The position numbers were made by a program, and so were the translations under genes. The notes beneath the pieces were generated by a model that was given only the letters and a program-made list of their open reading frames with translations, had not been told where the DNA came from and searched no databases. 64,000 bases of DNA, taken from contig NC_092333.1 in NCBI RefSeq assembly GCF_046630445.1, positions 100,445,501 to 100,509,500 of the forward strand, in the 5' to 3' direction. Position 1 is the stretch's first letter; every line of letters begins with the position of its first letter. This document shows, one piece after another, positions 46,996 to 58,090 of the stretch. This stretch comes from Rutidosis leptorrhynchoides. Taxonomy: Eukaryota; Streptophyta; Magnoliopsida; Asterales; Asteraceae.

Positions 46996-48991
46996 ATGGC
47001 ATCAAATATCCAAGAAATTGGCTCTGCAGCCTTGGTTATATTGATCATAACGATAGCTATTATATGCTACAAAAAGGCAACTTCAAAAAGCTCACCACCA
47101 TTGCCACCAGGTCCAAAAGGCCTACCAATTGTTGGTTACCTTCCATTTCTTGGTCCTAATCTGCACCATGACTTAACCAAAATGGGTCAACAATATGGGC
47201 CAATATTCAAGCTATATCTTGGAAGCAAGCTCCACGTCGTGTTTAACTCTGCAGAGTTAGCGAAAGTTGTAAAGAGCGAACAAGATGAGAGCTTTGCTAA
47301 CCGTGCTCCACATATCGCTGGACTAGCCACTAGCTATAATGCTAACGATGTAGCATTTGCACCAAATAATGCTAATCGGCGAAACTTACGCAAAGTTTTA
47401 GTCCATGAAGTGCTAAGTAACGTGAACCTTGAAGCGTCTCATTTATATCGTGTACAAGAAGTTAAAAAGATGATGGAAAAGGTCCATAATACGATGGGTG
47501 TGCCTGTTAACATTAACGACATAGTGTTCTTGACCGTACTAAATATCTTAACGAATATCATATGGGGAAAAAGTTTGTTACAAGGGACGAAACTTGATAA
47601 ACTTAGCGAAGAGATACGAAAAGTTGTATCTAAAATTGTTGAAATTGCGGAAGGGCTCAACGTTTCTGACTTCTTCCCACTGCTAGCCAGGTTTGATCTT
47701 CAAGGAGTCGAGAAGCGAATGAAGAATCAAATGAAACAATTCGATGAAATCATTGAACGTACGATCGACGAGCGAATCAACACCAAGTTCACAGATTCTA
47801 AAGAAACAAAGAAAGATTTTCTACAAGTGTTATTAGATTATAAAGATCAAAACACTGCAACACCAATCAACATTACACAATTAAAAGCACTTATTGTGGT
47901 TAGTATAATTGATTATATTTTATTTATTAACTCATCCGTCTCATTATAAGTGTGCGCTTACTTTTTATAAATAGTTTTAAAAAATACCATTAACTTCATT
48001 CTTTCCGGATAAAATATCATATCTCCACTGTAACGTCTTTCAATTGTAGAAATACAAAATAGACACTTGAAAAGGGACGCTTCAAAATAGTAATATGGAC
48101 ACTTGAAATGGGATCGGGGGAGTAGATGTCTAGCTAGTAGCTATTTATGTAAATTTATTAAGATCAACTTTAGTTTGTGAGTTCAAAAAGCATAATAAAC
48201 TATTTCAAGATGGCTTTGTGGTTGGAGTACTGATATTCTCATAAGAGGTCCCAGGTTTAAACGGATAAATCACGTACATATAAGTAAAACTACTCCTCTC
48301 CCTCGAGTAGTATGAACAACAAAAAACTTACAAAATTTGTTTAAAAAGAATAATTGATAATTGATAATTAATATGGTAACAGGATACATTTCTCGGAGGA
48401 ACAGATGCAACTTCAGCCATGGTAGAATGGGCAATGACTGAGATTTTTTGAAATCAAAAGGTGATGAAAAAGGTGCAAGAGGAACTACAACAAGTAGTAG
48501 GGTTAAACAACAATGTTGAAGAATCTCATATTCCAAAATTGAAGTATCTAGACGCCGTGTTTAAGGAAACATTTCGTTTACATACTCCTCTACCTTTTCT
48601 TCTCCCACGAGCACCAAATAAATATTGTACGGTTGCAGGATACACAATTCCTCAGGACTCGACGATATTTTTGAATGTATATGCGATACAAAGGGATCCT
48701 CAATATTGGAATGATCCATTGGAGTTTTACCCTGAACGGTTTTTGAATAATGAAAGCTTGGAGAAATTCGATTATAGTGGAACAAATTCTAAGTATATCC
48801 CTTTTGGGTCGGGTCGAAGAAGGTGTCCTGGAGTACCGTTGGGTGAGAAGATGATGATGCATATTTTGGCTTCGTTAATGCACTCTTTTGAATGGAATTT
48901 GGCTAAAGGCGAAGAACATGATCTTTCGGAAAAGTTTGGAATTGCAATGAAGAAGAAAAACCCGCTTGTAGTTGTGGCATCTCGAAGATGA
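46996..48991 (+). pseudogene. Cytochrome P450, CYP706-like, one intron, one in-frame TGA
   Basis: P450s are ER-anchored haem monooxygenases; CYP706 members I know of act on sesquiterpenes and other small molecules, but the substrate here cannot be read. Exon 1 (46996-47898, 301 codons) has a membrane anchor (residues about 10-25), the hinge PPLPPGPKGLPIVGYLPFLG and the CYP706-type NVSDFFPLLARFDLQGVEKR. The intron is 47899-48382 (GT...AG, phase 0). Exon 2 (48383-48991) has the I-helix GGTDATS, KETFR (E363, R366), PERF and the haem loop PFGSGRRRCPG with Cys at about 449. Codon 324 is TGA (48449-48451) where MTEILR-N is usual (Arg CGA to TGA would explain it). Everything else is intact for 503 residues, so the loss is recent, or the base is an error or allele. 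A MITE lies in the intron. Confidence 0.9.
47931..48122. mobile_element. Decayed Stowaway-like MITE in the P450 intron
   Basis: Left end CTCATCCGTCTCATTATAAG and, inverted, right end CTCCCCCGATCCCATTTCAA resemble the CTCCCTCCGTCCC ends of the MITE at 23393. TA lies at the right boundary (48123-48124); the left TA is offset by one base. It makes up about 40 percent of the intron. Confidence 0.65.
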
Positions 48992-49421
48992 AACAATTTG
49001 AGCTTTTGTATTTAATTTTTATTTCCGTCTTTGTGTTAATTTACGATTTCTATTTTTATTAAGTTGGTTAGAAGTTCGAACTGCTAGAAGAAGCTTCTCT
49101 ATCACGAATAGTAGAGGAATGACGTACTCGAGAGTGGATAAACGACTACCTTTTTTTCTCGGCTAGACGAAATACTGTGTACATTTCATCTCTTTATATC
49201 TTTTTATACGTGAGACTCTGAATTGTTGTTATATGTCTTTTTCTTAACTTTAATATGATCATGAGGGACCATGTTTGTGTATGTTGCTCCAAAAATAAGG
49301 TTTGGTGTCTCTTATCATTGTAGTTTTGTATCTTAAATGTAATGAATAATTTTGTTATGTGAAAGGGATTAGGACTAAAATACATTTTTTATAAATTTTG
49401 AGACAAAATATATATGGAAAT
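48992..49421. other. 3' flank of the P450 gene
   Basis: AT-rich sequence with poly-T/A stretches that would include the 3' UTR. No other feature supported. Confidence 0.4.
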
Positions 49422-51409
49422 TGACGTCAAAGTAGAGGGGTATAAAATACTATTAATTTTTACAAGGAAATACTATTAAATACGATACAATTTTACACAA
49501 GATATTTATTTATTTATAGAATGGATATACTTAAACCTTGCTACAACACTTATAGGCAGTGTACCTAATCGTACAGTAGTGTAGTTTTTAGTAAGTCCGG
49601 TTCGTTCCACGGGGAATCTTTTTAAACAAAGCTTAACGCTATATGAGTTTACTTTTATAAAAATACAAATATATATATATAAGTAATATTATTATTATAA
49701 AGGGGGTTTTTTTACCGTTTAATGACCGGTTTGTCGATTTTAAAACTTTAGTCGCAGTTAAAACCAAATGTAAAATATTAAAAATAAATACAAGACTTAA
49801 ATTAAAACATAAAGTAAATAACGATAATGAAATTGCGAATAATAAAAGTGCGATAAGATAAACTTGCGATAATTAAAAAGTACGATAATTAAAAGTGCAA
49901 TACAATAACAATAAAAATGCGATAATTAGAAGTGCAATTAAATATAAAATAAAGGAAATTAAATATGAAATAAAAGAATTATGCTTATTTAAACTTCCGT
50001 AATCATGATGTTTGACGTGTTGATTTTAGTTTTATGCCCATGGGTTAATTGTCCTTTGTCCTGGATTATTTAATATGTCCATCTGGTTTTTGTCCATAAC
50101 AGTCCATCAGTCATAAATATAAAGTGCGAGTGTCCTCGTCAAATTATCATTATACCCGAAGTTAAATATTCCAACTAATTGAGGACTTAAACTGTAACAA
50201 GATTTTAATACTTTGTTTAATAATTACACCAGGATGTCGACTGAGTGTAACCCAAGATTTTAATATTTTGTTATCAATTATACCAAGTGTCCTTTTACAT
50301 AATTTCACCCCTGTTTTAATTATTCTAGTGGCTATTAATCCATTCCCGTGTCCGGTTAAATGAACGATTATTCGTACATATAAATACCCCGCCCATCGTG
50401 TCCGATCGAGTGTATATGGTAATTTATAGGGACGCCCAATTGTAAATATTTATATTAACATTAACAAACTATCATTTAGTTAAACAAATATAAAGCCCAT
50501 TAATAGCTCATAGTCTAATTTCCACAAGTGTCGTTCTTTTGTCCAAACCCCAATTATGGTACAAAGCCCAATTACCCAATTTTAGTAATTAGCCCAACAT
50601 CATGATTACTTCGGATTAAATAAGCATAATAATAACTTAGCTACGAGACATTAATGTAAAAAGGTTGAACATAACTTACAATGATTAAAAATAGCGTAGC
50701 GTTACACGGACAGAATTTCGACTTACACCCTTACAACATTCGCTAACATACCCTTATTATTAGAATTATAATTAAAATTAAAATATAAATTATAAATATA
50801 TATATATATGTTTTACGTATGAGAAAAGAGAAAGATGGATGATTTTTGGTGCACCAAAGCTCGATTTTTATAGGCATGTGGGCTGGAACTGGGGCTCATG
50901 CGATCGCATGGATTTATGCCTTCCAGGCCATGCGATCGCATGGCCAGCTGGGGAGGCTCATTTTTGGTTGTTTTCTTCTGCCGACGGTTTTATAAATAAT
51001 ATAATATATTAAATAATTATAAGAATTATTTAAATATTATATTATATTTATGTGCATAGTTGACTTGTAATTTTTAGTCCGTTGCGTCGAGCGTTGAGAG
51101 TTGACTCCGGTCCCGGTTCCGGATTTTCGAACGTCCTTGCGTACAATTTAATATCTTGTACTTTGCGTTTTGAATCTTGTACTCTTGTAATTTCGAGACG
51201 TTTCTTATCAATAATTGGAACCTCTTTGATTGTATTTTGTACTTTTGAGCTTTTTGGTCGTTTGCGTCTTCAATTCGTCGAATCTGTCTTTTGTCTTCAC
51301 CTTTTATTATTTAAACGAATATCATTTGTAAATAGAACAATTGCAACTAAAAGCTTTTCTTTCTTGAGGAATAATGCTATGAAATATATGTTCGTTTTTA
51401 GCATTATCA
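49422..51409 (-). repeat. 3' LTR of Athila-type element
   Basis: On the minus strand it begins TGATAATGCTAAAAACG at 51409, directly after a purine tract CTCAAGTGTGGGAATAT. The inner end is well placed. The outer end (about 49422, TG...CA chosen from GACGTCA) is a guess, because the second LTR lies outside the window. It contains two copies of the palindrome CATGCGATCGCATG (about 50899-50912 and 50929-50942). A plus-strand ORF of 114 codons at 51082 is antisense and not credible. Confidence 0.8.
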
Positions 51410-53631
51410 AATATTCCCACACTTGAGCGTTGCTTGTCCTCAAGCAATATCGTCTTGAAATACTAGAATCACTTCTTTATTCTTCACACTTTGTACATCA
51501 GTGATTTCTATACGGCGGTATAAACAATGATAGTAAAGATAGAACCATGGTTAAAGGTGGGTGTGTCATCCACAGTTGCCTCGGGTTTAGGTCAACGACA
51601 CTTGCAATCAAATAGCCGATTTACTTTCGGTTTCCAAAGCAAAGTGCACATTTGAAAGGCGGTTTACAGTCCCACATGACTATGAAAATGTAGATCCTTA
51701 AGGAAATTGGATCTTTATGAAAATATTTGATCTTTTGAAAATTCAATCTAGCTTTTACCCTAGATAAGTTTTCCGGAATAACCCTTCACCGGTGTTTGCA
51801 AAATATTTTTGTGGTTTTGGTGGGTTTCAGATTTGAAAATTTTAGCTCAAAACTTGCGGTTTTGTGTCACCCAATTGCTAACCTTGTATTTGGAAAGTAA
51901 CACGTCCAGTTTACTTGTCCCGTATATTACCTTTCGATAAACTACCGTCCGGTTGTAAAGGAAAGCGTTGAACAAGCAACTGTTAAGGCAATGTCCCCTG
52001 ACATGCTTTTAATTATGGTCTATAACGTGTCGGATGCAATTACTATCCTTGGTAGGAGCAATAGTAAAGCTCACCCTTATGATTTTTCGGTTTGGCACAA
52101 GGTCCTGTCTTTGACCACTATGCAACCACCGTTCTTACGGTTGACACCCGATTTGGTTCAGGTGACCTAATGAATTCCAGGTGAATTCCTAGGATTTTAC
52201 GTTCAATGGTAATGAACGCATCGAAAATGGGTTTTCAGAAAACAAATCGGTTTTAATTTGATCAAAATATTTTCTCGTTCAAGCTCGAGTTTAGATATCA
52301 TCGAATTCCATGAGTTTGTAATTCTCAATCTTTAAGGTCAATCTCTAGGATTGAGTAATATCAGTCTTAAAAGCTGATTTTTAATCTTTAAGGAGATTAT
52401 CCTTTCTGGGGATCTGATTCATTAGTCTTATCCAGCTAATTTGCATGGTGCCCCCCCCCCATTGTACGAGATAAATCCTTCTCATGGTTAGGATAAATCT
52501 GACCACTTGGCGACCCTGTTTAATGCTGAGGTCCGTGGATTTCCTGCTGATTTTAGTGATGACTTTTCTAGATTTTTCGTCAACCTACAGCTGGTCTGGA
52601 CGACAACTTCTTGACCTAAATCAAGAAGCGCGTGTCTTTTTCGGAAGACTTTACTTCCTTTTAATGATGGAATTGATTCATCGTGTAGATCCATCTCTTC
52701 TTTTCTTTCATCGGGTAAAATGGTTTAGTTTAGTCCAAAGCAAAAGTATTTTCAGTTATTTGTTACAGATATATGTGACATATGTTTAAGATAACTTGGT
52801 AAATTTTTCCACACTTGGCTTTTATTTTCCTCTTTATCGTCCTCTATTCCATTTTAAATGAATTTCAACATTTTGGTTTGTTTCTCAATTTATGTCCTTT
52901 CCGAGGTAACAATAATTTCGGTGTTAAAACCTAGTTTTATCGTTCATAAATATGTATAAACATGATTTTAAGTTCATTTAATTGAAAATTTTGAAAATTT
53001 TTACTAGAATTGGGTAGTCAGTATATAAGGCTAGGGCTGTTCTTTATTATCAGAGAGCACTAGATTCTAATACAACTACTACGTTACTAGTATTTTTAAT
53101 GGTAACCAAGTGTATAAAGATAAAAATTTTAAAAATCCGAAAGAATTTAACCCCTTCCCACACTTAAGATCTTGCAATGCCCTCATTTGCAAGAAATCAG
53201 TACAATTTAAATTATTGAGGGTGATTAGCGTAAAAATGATTAAATTTTACCAAAGTTTCCAAATATATTGGCGTTTGTTTGCTGAATGATAAATGGTGCA
53301 TAGCATTTGTTCATTTCGTCTGTTGTTACATCACATTTATTTGTCATCTTGTCGTCAAAATTAGTAGCTTTTGCTGAACTTAATGCCAGTCTTTGAAAAT
53401 GCGCTGTTTTACCCTGTTTTGAACAATCGACAATATACATACATACAAGTATAATCATGCATGACAATTTGAAATGGGACTTAATATCCCACTTTCAAAT
53501 TCTAAAATATGAAATATTAGTACACAATAATAATAAAAATTACACAAATTTATCCAATAACATAAGTTTAAACATGAAAAAGTCAAAAGATAAAAACATA
53601 ATAATCATAAAAATAACCAAATGGAACTAAA
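51410..53631 (-). other. Athila 3' non-coding region
   Basis: About 2.2 kb between the env-position ORF and the LTR with no credible ORF. Purine tracts AAGTGTGGGA occur near 53151-53168 and 51411-51427 and a shorter one (AAGTGTGGAAA) near 52808 on the minus strand. A run of nine or more C lies at 52452-52461 on the + strand. Confidence 0.6.
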
Positions 53632-55161
53632 TCAGTCTGGATAGGGGTTCCAGTTCATCTCATCGGGCTGGTTCCATTGTTGGTTATAGGTGTTCTGATA
53701 GGCTTGGTTATAGTCATACCGGTTAAAGGGTGGTCGGATATCGGGGCTATGTGGCGGAAAATGAGCAGGTCGAGTAGGTACATAGTTATTTGGTACCTGA
53801 TATGATAGCTGGCTCATGATTTGGTGCTGATGAACTAACCAGCTATCGTGTTGGCGTCGCCTATAATCCTCTTATACTCGCTCGGAGTTCCACTGCTCAT
53901 ACATACTATGTCTTGCCGCATTCGTCATTGCTTCCTCATCTATACGAACGTGGACGTCAAGAATAGCATCTCGAAAGACATCCCTAATGTCTTCCACCTC
54001 CTCCATTTCCTTGTCTGAGCCTCTCTCTACCTGAGGATGAGATCCCTCATAGGGTACTGCCTGGTTACATCTACTTTTCAATACCTTAGCACCCACATAA
54101 ACTTTCAATCCTAAGGGCTCAACCTGTTCTCTACAAATCTGTAATGGACCCCCTTGGTTCCTATCAACACCTAAATACTCTCCAATGAGAGTAACAAAAA
54201 TACCTCCTCCTATTATACTCCCGTCCTGCAATCCCTCTACCATTTTAGATAAATAAAAAGCAACACAGTAAGGGATATTGACAAAGCTTCTAGGATCCCG
54301 AATACACTTTAGGTAGAATAAATCATATAAGGTAATTTTTTCTTTATTATGACCTCTTTGTGTAATCGAGTTAGCCAAAAATCTATGAATAATACGAAGC
54401 TCGGCTCTGTCAATATGTGTATAGGAGTGTCCTCCTGCTCGTGTAAAAACATCAAAATGTGACATACGCCTCCAAATGGCGTCAGCGTCAAAGTTACTAT
54501 CTACCCGTTCACCATAATGAATCAAGTTTGTACAATCGGGTAATAGCAACTCACCAGGAGTATATATCTGTAAGGCCCTGGCCATGTCCAGCATGGACAT
54601 TCTGTACATCCTACCGCCAAGGATAAACCTAAGAAATCTTCTATCATCTATCCTAACTATATTTGTATCAAGTGATACAGTACTCATCAACTCAACACAC
54701 CATTCCTTATATACAGGTCTACGAATGGTGAAAAGACGTTCCCAATCTGTAAAAGAAGAACTGCCATACCTTTGAACTAAAAGCTGTCTAACACGGTCAG
54801 CTAGATGGACCTTTTCCAAAGGGGCCCAATCAATTACCCTTGGCACCTCTACATTTTTTGTTACCAATTTGAATTTGTTCCTTTGATATGTCTCGTAATC
54901 TCTCCATCTTCTATCAAATCTCAGATTAGGATGTAGAGTGTGCTCAGGAATCGTTGGGAATTCTACTGGCGGCCTCATTGGGAATACTATGAATTCATCA
55001 ACAAACTGTACTGGATCATAATAAGGTATGTGCTGATCAGGCTGTTGTTGTTCCTGTTGTGGTTCTTGTTCGTGTTGCATTTCTGGCTGTGGTTCTTGTG
55101 CTGGTGCTGGTCGTCTAGATGATGATGCTCCTGAACCTCCAGTATCGGCTCTCTGTAAAAC
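53632..55161 (-). pseudogene. Athila env-position ORF (ATHILA ORF-1-like)
   Basis: The main frame (55080-53872, 402 codons from the first ATG) starts in a Gln/Pro/Glu-rich segment. It has a conserved middle with RFDRRWRDYETYQRNKFKL, DWERLFTIRRPVYKEWCVEL, RFILGGRMYRMSMLDMARAL and ITLYDLFYLKCIRD. This resembles the ATHILA ORF-1 family found downstream of pol in plant Athila elements; its function is unknown and a true envelope role is unproven. I see no strong membrane segment. It ends at a TAA after NSERV, but the same frame continues (EDYRRRQHDSWLVHQHQIM...) to 53632, so the stop looks like a mutation. Upstream the frame is open to 55155 or so, right after TTAATGTGTTTTACAG, a good 3' splice site. 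Confidence 0.65.
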
Positions 55162-57051
55162 ACATTAAACACAAAAATTGTGCATCCAAATATGCATTAG
55201 TGTTAGCAAAATAACAACTTAAAACAATCACTATAACATGTTAAATCAAAATTAAACTTATACACATTTTCACAATTTTTCACAATTCTACACTTTTCAA
55301 ATAAGCACATATGAAAATGTATACAAAATTCATAAGCATTTAACTCAAATAACATGTCAAAATATTCATTATTAATAATTAAACAAGTCTCAAATGGCAA
55401 ATATATCAAATTAATCAAGTTCATGAATTTTGGACTTAAAAAGTCCACTTTAATCTCCAAAAATCATGTTTAGGATCATTGTTTGGATCATTTAACTATC
55501 TAAACATGTTACACTACTCAATTTAGCAATAATTCATGACAAAAATCGGCCATAACCTGTTTATATCAAAAAGCCCCAAATTGCTCAAGAACACAAACCC
55601 TAGATTTCTAAAAATTTTGAAGTTTTTGGCTTCAAATCATGTTAAATAGCATCAATCTAGGTTATACATGCATAAAATACTAACAATTTATCACTAATTA
55701 CACTAGAAATTAACAAAATTGCATTAGGTAAAAAATTGGTAATTATCACAAAAACTAGGAATTTATAGAGTTTAGGGGTGTAATTTTTACCAATTTGCTG
55801 AAGAATGAGAATCTAGGCATGATTAGAGCAAGAAAAATGACGAATTACGGTGGAAAAATGGCGAAAATTGGTGAATTTTTGGGTGAGTTTCGGGTGTATG
55901 TGTGTGTGTTGTGGTGAAGAACAGACCCGCTGCTGTTATTTGTTTCTGACCTGCATTTGGTCCCCATGCGATCGCATGGGTTCCAAGTGCAAACCCCATG
56001 CGATCGCATGGGGTGCCGGATACAGTGTTTTCAGTTTTTTTTTTTTTTTTTTTTTTTTAACTTATGCTTTATAAAACTTATAATTAATTAAATTTTAAAA
56101 ATTTTGTTTTCTTTTAGGATCGAGGGCGTTTCAGATCGTTGTCCTAGTCTGTCTCTCGACAAAATTTTAAAATTTGTCAAATCAAAGCGCGGTTTTTAAA
56201 AGTAAAGATTTTTGGGTTTTTTAATGTTTTTGGCATACTTTAATTCAATAAGATTAAAAATAATGATAATAAAAGTTCTCGTCCCTCCCTCGGGTAAAGC
56301 AATTTCGGTTCAAAGACCTAGTCTTCAACTTACGACGAATTTTAAAAATCATATTTTTAACTTAATGAGATAAAGTAAATTTTTGTTTTTAAATTCACAC
56401 AACATAAATATAAAATTCAAAATTAATATTAAAAATTCACACCAAACTTAAAATTTGAAACGCATAAAATTAAAAATTCATATTTTAAAAATTAAAAATT
56501 CACACCAAACTTAATTTTAAAAATTCACATTATAAATTCACACTAAACTTAATTTTAAAAATTCACATTATAAATTCACACCAAACTTATATTAATTTTT
56601 CAAATATTTACATTTTTTTTTAAAATATTGTTTTTACAAAGTTTACAATATTAATTTAAGATTTAAATATTAATTTTAAAAAACATGGTAAAAATAAAAT
56701 TAAAAATCTTTTTGGCTTTTTATCCCACTTTAATCAATCAAATATTATCAAAAATATGCGCCCCTCTTTTCGGTAAAGTAATTTCGGTTCCAAGACCTAA
56801 TTTAACTCATGACGAATTTTTGAAATATTTTGGGTTGATTGATTAAAGATATTTATACCTTAAGAATAAACGTTAAATTTCGCAGTGATGTAATAAATTT
56901 TTGAATGATATCAATAATTTCGGTCGCCAAACCTAATTTTATTCAATACCAATTTAATACTTTTTAGCGAACAAATTAGCATTTATTATCAAAAGGTTAA
57001 AAATAAAAACAAAAATAAAAACTGTACAGACATACCTGTGAAATAGATTTC
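55162..57051 (-). other. Athila non-coding stretch between the zinc-knuckle ORF and the env-position ORF
   Basis: About 1.9 kb, very AT-rich, with repeated words such as AAATTCACAC-type units at 56440-56590 and a paired CTCGGGTAAAGCAATTTCGG-like sequence (about 56290 and 56780). Two more copies of the CATGCGATCGCATG palindrome lie at about 55966-55979 and 55997-56010. A T-run (56034-56058) and ordinary short ORFs are present. No gene supported. Confidence 0.55.
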
Positions 57052-57468
57052 TTAGTTATATGATCTATCCCATTCATAAGATAGTCGGTTTAATTGGTTT
57101 TCCATGGCTACATAGGCGTAACCTCGAGCATTCAGTGTCTTTTCTTCTAAACATATGAACGGTCCGTCTCTGCATAAAGTAACAAATTCGGTATTTGAAT
57201 AGGTTTGATTATTTGAACATTTACCTCCATGTGACCATTTTCCGCATTTGTGACATCTTTCTAGGTGTCGTGCTCTTCTTTTCGCTGCGGATTTTGATTT
57301 TCCTTTACCAAATTGTAATTTATTATCTTCGCATCTGGATTCTTTTCTAACTCCGTCCATTCTTTCTCTGATTACTGATACTAATTCACTCGGTAGTATG
57401 TCATTATTACGTTTAGTGATCAAAGCGTGTAGCATTAGACCATGGTTTAGTTCACAGGCAGTCTTCAT
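57052..57468 (-). CDS. Small zinc-knuckle ORF downstream of Athila pol
   Basis: An intact 138-codon frame, MKTACELNHGLMLHAL to stop. The centre has a basic stretch (KGKSKSAAKRRARHLER) followed by CHKCGKWSHGGKC, a Cys/His cluster of the form C-X2-C-X4-H-X3-C. This is one residue tighter than the retroviral CCHC knuckle, which suggests binding to nucleic acid or zinc. The element's Gag also has a zinc knuckle (CEQCGGPHLTKDC), so this is an additional one. It lies about 170 bp after the integrase end. I recognise the motif but not a named family; function is unknown. Confidence 0.6.
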   Translation of the reverse strand: MKTACELNHGLMLHALITKRNNDILPSELVSVIRERMDGVRKESRCEDNKLQFGKGKSKSAAKRRARHLERCHKCGKWSHGGKCSNNQTYSNTEFVTLCRDGPFICLEEKTLNARGYAYVAMENQLNRLSYEWDRSYN

Positions 57469-57640
57469 TTCGTAAAAACCTAAAAAAAATAAAAATTCAG
57501 AATGGGGGGAGAAGACTAGTTCTTTAGGGTCTGCTAGGGAAAGACCATTCGGGTTCCATTTTCGAGAACTACACGAAAACAGACAATCTAACTCTAACAG
57601 AAATACATATTATCCTTTAAAGACTTGATTCTCCCCACAC

Positions 57641-58090
57641 TTAGTTAGCTGTTGTGTCGAAATTGTGATTAACTTCGTTGTCGACTTCCATCGGACCATG
57701 TATGTAATGTTTAACTCTGTGACCATTAACTTTAAATTCAATCCCATTTGAATTTATTAATTCTATCGTTCCGTATGGGAAAACTCTTTTGACTATGAAT
57801 GGTCCAGACCATCTTGATTTCAATTTTCCAGGAAATAGCTTGAATCTTGAATTGAAAAGAAGAACTCTGTCTCCTTCTTTAAATTCTTTTGAACTTTTGA
57901 TTCTTTTATCATGCATTTTCTTCGTTCTTTCCTTATAGATTAACGAATTTTCGTATGCTTCATGTCTTAATTCTTCTAATTCGTTTAGTTGACTTAATCG
58001 TAGACGTCCGACTTCATGTAAATCAAGATTACATGTCTTCAAAGCCCAAAATGCTTTGTGTTCAATTTCTACTGGAAGATGACATCCTTT
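57641..58090 (-). pseudogene. Athila integrase C-terminal domain
   Basis: Continues integrase after an in-frame TAA (FRLVY then stop, where Gly is usual) near 58093. The frame (58042-57641 from the first ATG) reads through CHLPVEIEHKAFWAL, HDKRIKSSKEFKEGDRVLLF and RWSGPFIVKRVFPYGTIEL, the typical gypsy integrase C-terminal fold. It ends at the stop near 57641, followed by a purine tract AAGTGTGGGGAG (57631-57643 region). Confidence 0.85.

Noticed and set aside
51082-51426. 114-codon plus-strand ORF in the Athila LTR
   Set aside because: Antisense to the element, no domain; part of an LTR.
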